Shown here: positions 54,099-64,000 of the stretch, piece by piece
How positions within the stretch are numbered: the stretch's first letter is position 1
How the letters are laid out: each line of letters starts with the position of its first letter
NCBI GenBank assembly: GCA_023105745.1
Contig: JALGQZ010000009.1
Location: forward strand, 17,718,564 to 17,782,563
From: Austropuccinia psidii
Lineage: Eukaryota > Basidiomycota > Pucciniomycetes > Pucciniales > Sphaerophragmiaceae
Direction of reading: 5' to 3'
Length of the DNA: 64,000 nucleotides
Made by a program: the position numbers and the translations under genes
The notes under the pieces: model-generated
What the model saw: only the letters and a program-made list of their open reading frames with translations
What the model was told of the DNA's origin: nothing
The model's database searches: none

Positions 54099-55344
54099 TA
54101 AAAAAAACAATAAACAAAATTAAAGAAATAAAAGAAATAAAAAGAATAAAAATAACAAAAATAATAGTAAGAATAAAAAGAATAAAAAGAATAAAATAAA
54201 AGAGAAAAATTGCAAAAAAAAGTCAATTTTTCCAGATCATTAAAAAATAAGTTGGTATAAATGTCAAACAAACCCAAAGCTTAGGGAGAAACCCAGTGCT
54301 TTAAAAATGAAAAGAGAAAAAGTAAATTGAAATTTGCAAAAGAAATGTGATTTTTTCCTTTTTAAAAAACTTACTCATGTTTATTTTTTGCACTTTTTTC
54401 TGGAAAAAAATTTTGTAATCAATAAAATTTGAGCTAAAAAGGATGATTTAAAAGAATAAATTAACATTTATGGCAAAAGATGGCTGATATGAGCGGTGAA
54501 GAGGTTGAACAAGAAATGGGAACCATAAAAATTAAATACCTTCATTGTTTGTAAACTTTCATATAGCAAATTTCTGAAAAAATGAATTGAACATGAAGGA
54601 TGATGAGGTATTCAAAACAACACATAGCAATTTGAAAAAGGAATCACATTTGCCTACATAAGTAATACTGCTATTTATTTGAAAAATGATAAAACTCAAG
54701 ACACTGGTAAATTTAAGCTGGAAGACACCTTTCATAATGGAATCTTTCCAATTCATTGACAAAATATTATAAAGCTGGAAGAACAGAACCAGATGATCAT
54801 TTTCAATAATAAAAAGAAAAGTACAAATATTCAAAAAAAATTATAATAATTCATATTTAGAAATATAAATGGCTAGAAATTAAGCTTCAAACACTTTTGA
54901 AATAGATTTTTTGACATAATCATGGGACATTACTGAGTAATAAGAAAAAGAAGTTTCTATCTATCAATAAGATATTAAATCCTTACTTTATACCTTTTGA
55001 AATTTTCATAAAGTATGTAAGAGGATATACAAAATGATATGGTGTAAAATATGGCTGGATAATGTTTCAGTTTTTCTTTTAAAAAAAGCTAAAACTTAAT
55101 GTTTTTGTAATGGTTGGACATGTTAAGTGACATTGTTCTTTCAATCAAGAGGGAAAATGGAATGAATGAAAATATTTTCAACATAATTCAATAAGAGAGG
55201 TTTCATTTCCTGTTCAAAATTATTTTTATTCAAGAAACCCTTGAATTAATAAATATTCAATATGCTATGTAGAAGGACACAAAAACAAAAACCTGGAAAA
55301 TCCATAGTATTCTATTTCAATTGAGTTACATTATTGATGTCTAA
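54099..55344 (+). other. AT-rich DNA without recognised genes
   Basis: I see no gene or repeat of note beyond A-rich runs near 54120-54200. Confidence 0.45.
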
Positions 55345-55872
55345 TTATGTGGCTGAAAGTATCTGCAAGAATATTTCAAGGTTGAGACCCAGGTTGAAAT
55401 CAGGTTGGACCTTGATTGGACATGCTACCCCCGCTGGAAGTAGTAGCTTTTTTTCCATGGTGAATGGGAATGGGCCCTCCAACATTGGTTCACATTGCAC
55501 CCTCCCTCTGCCTGGATCCAGTCACTAATTCAAGCGATAAGTATCAAGTCATACAAGAGAATGAAAGCACTTACAACTTTAATAGCCTGAATTACCATAA
55601 GGAGTAGCGGCCTCAAAGACTGGGAAGTCTTTCCCAAAAGGCCCATCCTTGTTGCTCCACAAGTATCTTTTGACAGTGGAAAGTGGAACTCCTGGATGCT
55701 GGCATGGCTTCTTTCCAACAAAGCAACAGTGGCATTTTGAAGACCTTGGGTTAAGATGTTGGAAGAATTCTTTACCCCTCATCAAACACTCAGAGTAAGG
55801 TGAATCCAAGGGCTCAAACACCTTTTACCCATCATAAGTTTTATGAGGATCAAAATTTCTTGAAGAAGCCAT
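55345..55872 (-). pseudogene. Rust-type retroelement ORF, N-terminal part, broken
   Basis: Minus-strand ATG at 55872 opens MASSRNFDPHKTYDG, then TAA, then KVFEPLDSPYSECLMRGKEFF. A cysteine cluster SKCHCCFVGKKPC and RYLWSNKDGPFGKDFP follow, to a TAA near 55579. Further left another segment reads TGSRQREGAMWTNVGGPIP (about 55530-55440). The cysteines suggest a metal-binding module, but I do not know the function. The wording is one I associate with very abundant Austropuccinia retroelement ORFs. It is the N-terminal counterpart of the C-terminal remnant at 25409-26165. Confidence 0.55.
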
Positions 55873-56841
55873 GAACCAGGGTGAGCCCAATTGACTGAAG
55901 ATACTAGACCCACAAAGAACAGAAGGGGAATATTCAGTGAGTTCAGTCAGTTGGGAACTCATTTCTAGAGTCATGAAAGCAAAGAAAGTCATTTAAGTGA
56001 GATATGCATATCAAAATCCTGAGGGTCATCAATATTTGGGGCCATAATCCCATTTATGGCCCCCTCAAGGCCCTCAAGTGGGGCTTCAAGACTGTCTTGT
56101 GCCCCAATCAACAATCCATAGCCTCCCCTTCAGCTCTGGGGAGGTCACCTTTATTATTTTCCTGAAACACCCTTAATGGGTACAGGCCATATGGACCCTT
56201 GGACCCCCTTTAACCCCAGCAAAATTTGGCCCAAGGGGGCCAAATTGGTCCTGGGGGACTCCAATAGCCCCCACGGACTGCAGGCCACGTATTATGGACC
56301 GTAGATCATTAATCCCCACAAATGGCCAGAAAGGCCAAAATTTCAGCAAAATCAGGAATTGGCCATAGAATGGCCAGGGACCAAAATGGCCCCAAAGGCA
56401 TTTTCGGCTGATTCCTCAAGGATTATGGGGACAGGACCCCTCCTTTCAAGACAATCAGGAGAGGCAAGATCAATACTGACTGCAAGAAAATCCCCCAGAA
56501 GACAATTGGGCCAATTCATGCAAGCATAGATGTTCATATATCCATTTATCCTCAAACTTTGAACTGCAGAATGTGGTGGCCTTTATTTTGGGATACATCT
56601 CATGGCCAATGAATAAAAAAAAGTGACTGAAAGATGACTTGAAGAAAAAGAAAAATTTCACTTACTTTACGAGGGGTCAAATGGATTAAAGGATAAAGAA
56701 CAAGGAAGTGAAGAAGGGATTTCCAGGATAATAATCAAGAGGAGTGATTATTAATTTTAAATATTTTAGAAAATAATGTGGGGATTTAAGGTGGGACTCA
56801 ACAGTAGCAGGATATGGTGGTGTTAAGGAGCCCACCAGTTT
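55873..56841 (+). other. Less AT-rich segment of unknown nature
   Basis: 55873-56030 precedes the start of the rust-type ORF. 56030-56480 is clearly richer in G and C than its surroundings, with runs such as GGCCCCCTCAAGGCCC and GGGGGCCAAATTGG. No reading frame with known motifs was found; it may be leader or LTR of the minus-strand element. Confidence 0.4.
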
Positions 56842-57830
56842 CAAGAGGGGAATACTGTCACAGACACTACTAAGGGCTAAGGGTATTCAATCTTAGCCCC
56901 ACTCAAACTCATCAAACCATATATACAGTATGTGTATCAGCAATCAGTTTCAGAAAATCTTCTTTCTGAAACATGCATACAGCTTGGTTCATCAATGGAG
57001 CCTGTCAACACTTTTACAGGCTGGATTGACCAAATTCAGTTTTGGATTCATAAGTCTGAAACTATATGATCACCCAACTCTACCCCACCTCTTTTATAGA
57101 CCCTGTACATCCATACAGAGTATGTAGTATTCAAATCAATTGAAATCAAGATTCCTCTCAAGAAAAGTCACTCTTTAGATCAGGGATGGTGGATTCTCAC
57201 ATATACCAGCCCCTCTTTCTCCCCCTGGGGAAATTTCCCTGGTTAATTAATATATTTGATTCATTTTTTAATAAATATTCTTATTCTTATTTTGGAATAT
57301 CATATCTATTGGCTTTAAGCTAGTCTGTGCATTTCCTCACTTTTTCAGTAGAGCTGTAGTGACCATATCCTTATTGACCCTTCTCTTTCTTTTTGACAGG
57401 AGGAAACAGTCCACTTGGAACTGTTTGTGGTTGGCTCTTTTATTATTTACTCTTATTCTTATTTTTTCTTCTTTATTATATTTATTTCATTAGAAATTCC
57501 ATTCTTATTACACTCTTAAGTGTATTCCATCTTATCCCATCCTGAGCCCTCCATAAGTGAGCTCCAATTTACTTAGTTCCAGGCCCTCTTTACTTAGAAT
57601 AGCAAATTTTACACTTTATTGGGGAAAGGTGAGAATCTGTGGCTTGAAAGCCACATCTGATCCCAATAAAGCTCATGTAGTTCTGTTTAAGCCCCAATAT
57701 TACCCTTGAAAGTAAACCATATTCACTACTTCTATGTAGCAAGGACCAGAGGTCCCTCAACCCACTTTTTGGGATAAAAAGGCACCTTCCTCTTCCAAAA
57801 AGAGGAATTCCCATTCTTCTCTAACTTCCC
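56842..57830 (+). mobile_element. Possible LTR remnant with polypurine tract
   Basis: CAAGAGGGGAATAC followed by TGTCACAGACAC looks like a Ty3-type polypurine tract and LTR start at 56856. Downstream, GGGATAAAAAGGCACC near 57770-57785 could be a TATA region. No matching second LTR lies in the window and the end is undefined, so this is tentative. Confidence 0.3.
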
Positions 57831-58479
57831 TAAATAGTACAATTGTTCACCAGAAATTATACCCTTGGAAAATGATCAGGTATAATTATAGATATAATTA
57901 TTGTAATAATTATCATAATTGGCCAATCAATAATGACTGCACCCTGGGAATTCAGAACATATTTTCATTAATATATATTCATATTAAATCCCCAACAATA
58001 TTTTAATTATTATTTTAAACTTATTTTGACATTTTATGGTCATATTTAAAACCTTTGGCTATCATTATATAGCTTTATGATAGACTCAGCCTGTCAACTC
58101 TGTTCCAATTGTTATTGAAAAAGAGTTGCATTATGTAAATTTCAATTATCCAAGCTTTGAGCTTGTATAACTAATTATTTCTACTGTATAGTTAAAAAAT
58201 AAATATCATTAGCATCTGGATGATTAATAAATGCAACTTTGGATTAAATCCTTCCAAAAATGTTTTTTAAAGACAAAATATTGATATTAATTCTATTTTC
58301 TAGACAAATGATGGCCTTTTTTTTTATTCTTTTAATTTCAAAATCTCTCTATCCAGCTTCTGTTTAATATACTCAAAATTGTGATATTTTGTTAGAATTT
58401 CTCCTTGACAAGTTTTTAAAGACCTTATGGGCTCTAAAAGATTTATCTCTTTTCAAATGATTTACTTCAAATTTTCTCC
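57831..58479 (+). other. AT-rich DNA without recognised genes
   Basis: Nothing recognised. Confidence 0.4.
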
Positions 58480-59370
58480 TCCTTAGCTTTGAGTTCCATC
58501 AAGGGTTTTTCCATTCTTAACACATTGTCCATGGCTTCCCTGTTCTCCTTTGTAGTTTTGTAATTCTGAAGATAAGTCTTTTTCCACTTATCTTTTCCCT
58601 TCCCTTGTTTCCTTTTATGGCTCTTTGGGTTTTCTTGATTTTGCTTTAAGTTGTTTGAGGTGGCTCTTTACTTGTGGAGGCTTGGGTAATTCCAGATTGT
58701 TATTTCTCTTTGTCTGATCCAGCTCTTGTTTATGTTCCTATGATAAAAGACTTTGGTTTTTCAGCAAAGTATTTTCCTTTTCCACCTGCTCTTTGCAGCT
58801 CAGAGGGGCCCAACCTTTTAAAAATTCCTGGTTCATTTATTGACCCACAGAGCTCTTTATGTGGTGGTAATAATTTATGGTCTTTATCCACAGGTGGGGT
58901 AGAATCCCCTACTCTTGTTTCTTGACTTCCATGTACCAACTCCTGTACTGGAACTGGTATATATCCATAGCTGACACTTGGAAGCAGTTTACATCAGATT
59001 GAGGCACTGGCAGTAAAATCAGGATCTGAACTCTCAAGAAGTGGTTCAAAAGTATGCACCAAGATTTGGGAACTGGTGGTATTGCTGGGATCTTCCATTT
59101 GTGGCTCTCCTCCCTGTTTATTGTCCTTTTTTGGATTTTCAGCCACCATTTCTGTTACAAGATCCATCTGGTTGTGTGGAGTAGTCACTCCCACTTCTGG
59201 TTGGAGAAACTATTGAGTCAATATCAATTTTTTAAATGAATATTTTGAAAAAAAGTCACACTCTTACACAAAAAGGTACTTTGGTATCAGTTCCTTTTAA
59301 TGCTGGACTGTACTGAATTCTGGATTCTGAGGTCTTGATTCTTTTTAGTGCAACTTCAAAAATGAAAAAC
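58480..59370 (-). pseudogene. B/C-lineage gag leader and ORF1 fragment
   Basis: Minus-strand fragment next to the LTR at 59903. A 3' splice site CTCCAACCAG ends at 59197. The exon from 59196 reads EVGVTTPHNQMDL, matching EEAPNTPSNQMEL of element B, and continues to a stop at 58994. After frame changes, NREAMDNVLRMEKPLMELKAKEEK near 58555-58485 matches the conserved end of ORF1. Everything downstream (ORF2, pol, second LTR) is missing, so this is a truncated copy. It provides a third, independent witness for the leader intron. Confidence 0.65.
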
Positions 59371-59902
59371 AGAAAATTACTGTAAGTCTTTTATAGAAGA
59401 TGCTAAAAGATTTTAACATTTACTCGACTTTTGAAATTAAGTTGTTTTAAGTAATTTTAAGGGAAAATTATATCAAAAGGAAGAAAATCTGTCTAAATGA
59501 TTAACAGAAATGATTCTTTAAATAAATATTTTTAACATTGTTTTTATTCATTTTCCTCAATAAATCAAAATTATACAGCTTAAAAAATTATTGGTCAAAA
59601 TTCTATTATTCTTTTCTTTATACTAGAGTAACTCCAAGAATAATTTCTAGTATGTGATATAAAAAACCCCTAGTAAGATAGTAGAAGTTTATTCCAAATC
59701 ACTCAGTATCATATTGCTTCAAAAAATACTTTTAAAGAAAAATGATTTTATTAAATTTATCAAAGCTACTTATAATTATTAAGTCTCAAAGAATACAAAA
59801 CTTCAGTAAATATTGCAATTTTACATCAAGATAGAATAAAATAAGGTGTAAAATATGATTTATGTCCCAAAAATTGGTTAAAATTATGGCCAGGCTCCCA
59901 CA

Positions 59903-61970
59903 TTTAAGTTTTTTCTATGAAAGCCTTGATTATAATACTTATTATTAAGAGAACTCTGATTGTCCTCAAATGAAAATTAAATATAATTAAGTATTATAAC
60001 CACCAATAGAAATACAATTATTATTCATATTAATCAAAAGGTATATAGAAAATTAATATTAATAAAACTTTCAATAATAGAAATTATAATAATTATATAT
60101 GAAAATAATATAAATATTATATTATCATTTTGAATCACTGACGATTGTAATAATAAGAATCAATAAGCTCTACTAGACACAGTCACATATTTTTTATATT
60201 ACTAATACCAATGTATAAATAAGCTATAATGAACAATTGTGTAATGATAATTATATCAATAATTCTATAAAAAACAATAATAAGGTAAAAGATTAGAATA
60301 TTGATGAAAAACTCACTTATGATTTATTAATTGATAAAAATGCACAAAAACAGGTCAGAAGCAGATATCAAATAATAAAAATGATTCAAAAAACACCAAA
60401 ATTAAGAGTGCAGAAATTTTCAAGAAGTTTTGAATTTTACAAATCATCTTATAACAGTATTTTACAAAAATAAAACAATTTTTCAAGTATTATACTGATA
60501 TAATTAAGCTCAAAAATTTCAATTTTCTATTTATATGAACTGTAAGAAATAAAGCACTGAGGAATTATTGATAATAATATAAGATTTTATTCAATAGAAG
60601 ACTGTGTTTGGAAGATTGATTTTACTGATTTATTGACCAAAAAAAGTAATGAAGTGGCTCTTTTTAGGCGTTAAGACACCTCCTCTATGATCACATATTA
60701 TCTACCACACAATCACTTATCATAACTGATAAAACATGATTAAATATTAAATTTCAGCTAAAAAAACTCTCAGCTTTTAATCACAATTCAAGTTACAGGT
60801 GTTATTCTTAGCTCCAAGTAGCTTTAAACCTTATTTATGCTAATTATTTACAGTTTTTAATATGTATAATAATCTATTTTACTTAAATTTCATAATGTGA
60901 ATATCTTCAAAATCAACTTTTAAGCGAAAATTGTGATTTTGTTTCAGAATATTTAAAAGAGGTATTTTCAAGGCTAAACTCCAAGGAATCCTACTTATAA
61001 GAGATACTTAAAATTTAATGTATACACATATGACATAAAGCTGTAAGCTGTGTGAAATCTTCAATTCATTTTGTTGGGAAATGAATTTTATATGAATTTT
61101 TGAATTTTTTTTTCCACATAGAAATAGCAATATACACCAAAGCTTATATTTTTGTAAGGTTTCAAGGATTTTAACTTTAGCTTTATGCTTATTTAAGCCT
61201 ATTTAAACTTAATTAAGCTTTTGAAGTTCTTAAAAACTTGATTGCAAGCTTTTATATAGCAATTTACCATTTTTCAACTTGTGATTCCTTTCCAAAAGGA
61301 GGATAAACCCTTATGAGATTTAATTTTAAATCAAACTAAAATCTGAAAGCTTAATAAAGGTTGAAAATCCTTCAACACAGGAGGAAAACTTTATTTGAGT
61401 TTTTTCAGATCCCAAAAGATGGGTAACCTGGCACCTTTTGGCCATTTTTCTGTTTGTCCCACCATTTGCATGAATTTTTCCAATTTATTTATGTGAAGCC
61501 ATCCCATTTCTTTAAACAAGTCTCAATTGAGCTCACACATGATTCACAGCCTGTATGGAAAATCCTTAGCCAAGTCATTGAATATACACAACAGCTTAAT
61601 AGTAACATAACTTTTTTAAGATTGCATAAACCTTATGAAACTTTGAAATTAAGGTAAAATTTACAATTTGAAATTTTCAACAAGATTTGTCAAATTTTGT
61701 AAGTGTAGTGCAAGATTATTAAATATTTTAATAACAGTAAAAATAGCCACTTTTGGGTACAACACCCTATGGGTCTACCCTATGCTTTTTGGTGTAGAAT
61801 CCAAAAATGAAATCATAATTATAACTGTGTTCATTCAAAATGAAGCTATAGTCATTTTTCATCAATTTCAATTTTAAACCCCTTAAAAAAGTCAATTTTT
61901 GACTACATAAACAGTATAAATGAATTTTTTCATCCTCATGGCTATGTCATACATACCTCACAGGCTCACA
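59903..61970 (-). repeat. Diverged 5' LTR of a truncated B-lineage element
   Basis: In element orientation it starts TGTGAGCCTGTGAGG (plus-strand end 61970) and ends CTTAAA next to a weakened primer-binding site (plus 59887-59902, GGCCAGGCTCCCA). About 2066 bp and AT-rich. The region GAGGACAATCAGA|GT near its inner end corresponds to the candidate splice donor of B and C. No target duplication could be defined. Confidence 0.7.
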
Positions 61971-62689
61971 CATTTTCTACTATTGATCAGTCACTCATGT
62001 TGCAATATAGTGCCATTATGAAGCACCTCAATTATCAGAGGCAAAAATATCAATAGGAAAAGAGCTATTGGTGTTAATTTGATCCAAGTAACTGTTAAAG
62101 GTAATTGGAGGAGTCACATTTAAAAATTAATTGTGCCGACAAGGAATATGAATTTAGGATTTTAAGACTTTAATATTGGTGACAAGAGATTAACTTACAA
62201 GTGAAAATTTCTTTGTGAAGTATTTCATTGAATCTCTGAACAAATTGCTTATGAATGGCTCAACCCTTGAAGATATTGAGAGTTAACTAAACATTATTTT
62301 TGACTGATACGATGTAAGTCTGTCTAAATTAGATAAATGATCACCACCTCAAATTTAGTTCATTTTTCTTGACTTTTTATACTCATAATAGTGGCCCAAG
62401 TGCTATTTACTGAATACCTTATATATCATTTTCTGTCTATGTTATCCATGTTATTTTGTATTTATGTCAATCTATAAGATTAAAATAACAAAATAACTGT
62501 AGTCATCAATATAGTAAGTTCTATGAAGTTATTTTGGTGTTTTAAAAATAAAAACCCCATTGGAATGAATAATTGACACAGTAAGTTTCAAGTGTTGCAA
62601 TCTTGTATATGTGTACCAGAAAGCTCCTTTGCACTTATTCATGTAATAGCTCTGAACTCATATTTTCAGGGTTATCAATTTTATTATGA
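61971..62689 (+). other. AT-rich DNA without recognised genes
   Basis: Nothing recognised. Confidence 0.4.
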
Positions 62690-63594
62690 TTTTAACTATT
62701 CAAATTATCCAATGCAAGATTTTCCCTGTTTTCTTTAAATTTGGAAAGGATTCTGTGTATTATACAATATACTTCAATCGAAAGAGCTATATCCTTCATA
62801 TGATTATCTTCATGAAGTACCTGTTGTAAATCCTTTAATAAGAACCATCTACCCTTGAGCATGAAAATTTTATTCCCATTTCATACTCTAGATTTAGCTA
62901 ATAAATAATTATCTTCTCTACTAGCATTCAAATCCTCTTCTGGAATCTTTAAGACTGAGATCAAATGGTCATTGGAGATATATGCTTCTTTAGCTAATAA
63001 ACATTGATTTAGGTAAGTATCACAACTACATAATTTTCTTTACATCAATTTAAAGGGATATTGAACATACCTTTCTCAGAAAAAGGTTTGTATTATTATG
63101 GATCATCATTTACTTATAGAGTTTGGGATCACCATAAGAGTAAATTGTTTTTTCAAAATCGCAGAAAACATGTTCATTGATGGAGTACCTTTTTTTCTAT
63201 TGAAAAATGCCTTTCCACAAATTCCTTGTCTTTGATACATGGGTATGGTGGTACCTTCCATGAGCCCAATGTACCCATAAAAGCCCTCTTGTTTAATAAC
63301 TTTGAAAAAAAAAATCTGCTTTACAAAATTTGACCATCCGAAGAATTCTTGGTTAAGTAGATTAATTTAATAAATCAGTATTCCTGATATTATGATGACT
63401 GAACCTCTTTCAATATTTGGGTTTTGTGCTATTCTTCCTGCATAAGTTCCATTTCTATTTGCACACATCGTTACAAAGTTTATTCCCAATCTATGTGACA
63501 CAGTAGCTTTGTTTTTGAAGCTGTTTTTTTTCTTAAAAACAACTATTATTATTTTTGAATGTAAATTAATGGATTCATCTTGAGCGTAACTCAC
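62690..63594 (-). pseudogene. PIF/Harbinger-type transposase, inactive
   Basis: Minus-strand remnant of a cut-and-paste transposase. From 63594 it reads a helix-turn-helix-like ATVSHRLGINFVTM. Then, in shifting frames, GYIGLMEGTTIPMYQRQG and FFNRKK (63285-63190), CDFEKTIYSYGDPKLY (63175-63120), LAKEAYISNDHLISVLKIP and LLAKSRV..GNKIFMLKGRWFLLKDL (about 63000-62840), and IEVYCIIHRILSKF (about 62780-62740). The order matches the DDE transposase of this superfamily. The expected D in DGT is E, D in LADSAY is lost, and E in the VEHxFG region is missing, so it is catalytically dead. Terminal repeats were not found. Confidence 0.6.
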
Positions 63595-64000
63595 AGACTG
63601 TTTGAAATTTTACTTCCTGATTTAAAGAAACGTTCTAATATACTTAATACCATTGTTTTCAATTACTGTTTTCCCTTTTAATAATGTCTATTTAATGAGT
63701 TTTTCTAATTAATCGCTGAACACATCTACTTTATTGTATATTAAATTATGCATTTTTTTTTTGCTATTTTATCTGGTGAAAGAATGGATCCAATAGTTTG
63801 TATGACTGTAAAATAGAAAATTTGGATATTAAGATTTCATTCTTCCCTTTTGCTGCTGATTCCCATTGGTTAACCATATTATTAGGTTGTTATTTTTTCT
63901 TGCTACTTTTAGGCATGATTCAATTCTTAATACTCTTTTCTAATGATTGAAAATCCACAAAACTTCAACGAAACCTAAAAGTTTGAATTAAAATTTTAAA
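63595..64000 (+). other. AT-rich end of window
   Basis: No further transposase sequence or other feature was recognised. Confidence 0.4.

Noticed and set aside
55390..55430. Possible tRNA-like B box (AGGTTGAAATC) suggesting a SINE
   Set aside because: The A box and spacing are missing, and the stretch is part of the rust ORF fragment on the minus strand.

Overview
The window reads as a stretch of transposon-packed, AT-rich nuclear DNA from a rust fungus (Pucciniales). The coding remnants look, from memory of the families and not from a search, most like the Ty3/Gypsy elements that fill the large AT-rich genome of Austropuccinia psidii (myrtle rust). Clues are the gag zinc knuckle written CGGK..P.EK.FKRP, the RT/integrase wording of element A, and the ORF with SKCHCCFVGKKPC and WTNVGGPIP. 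No host housekeeping gene, rRNA or tRNA was recognised. Layout: (1) 1-24.7 kb is a nest. An old chromodomain Ty3 element (A, plus strand, gag to chromodomain) is split first by element B (minus strand, 2920-13395, decayed) and then by element C (plus strand, 14065-24162, nearly identical 1838-bp LTRs, perfect AAAAC target duplication, intact long ORF). B and C belong to one lineage. Their gag leader carries a conserved small intron, and gag is split into two ORFs in -1 relation. (2) 25.4-26.2 kb is a broken rust-type ORF on the minus strand. (3) 26427-47537 is a very large (21.1 kb) and very young LTR retrotransposon (E): 1986/1984-bp LTRs, 4-bp target duplication CTAT, a gag-protease ORF, an 8.5-kb gag-pol spacer, and a pol ORF holding an exact in-frame tandem duplication of RNase H plus integrase. 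(4) 50205-52035 is a solo LTR of the B/C lineage with perfect AACCC target duplications. (5) 53328-54098 is a MITE-like element with 41-bp terminal inverted repeats filled by a 21-bp palindromic minisatellite. (6) 55.3-62 kb holds another broken rust ORF, a possible LTR remnant and a 5' fragment of a B-lineage element. (7) 62.7-63.6 kb is a dead PIF/Harbinger-type transposase. The most unusual content is the gag-pol spacer of element E. It carries two families of short repeats that fold as H-type RNA pseudoknots with compensatory changes in both stems: family A (4 copies, 32510-33174) and family B (about 19 copies, 36990-40838). Each cluster lies upstream of an ORF. A 36-nt A tract sits 25 nt before the pol AUG. 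Together they suggest a cap-independent or other RNA-level device for expressing pol, or for packaging or stabilising the RNA, that I do not recognise from any described retrotransposon. All comparisons were made by eye; percent identities and homology searches were not run.
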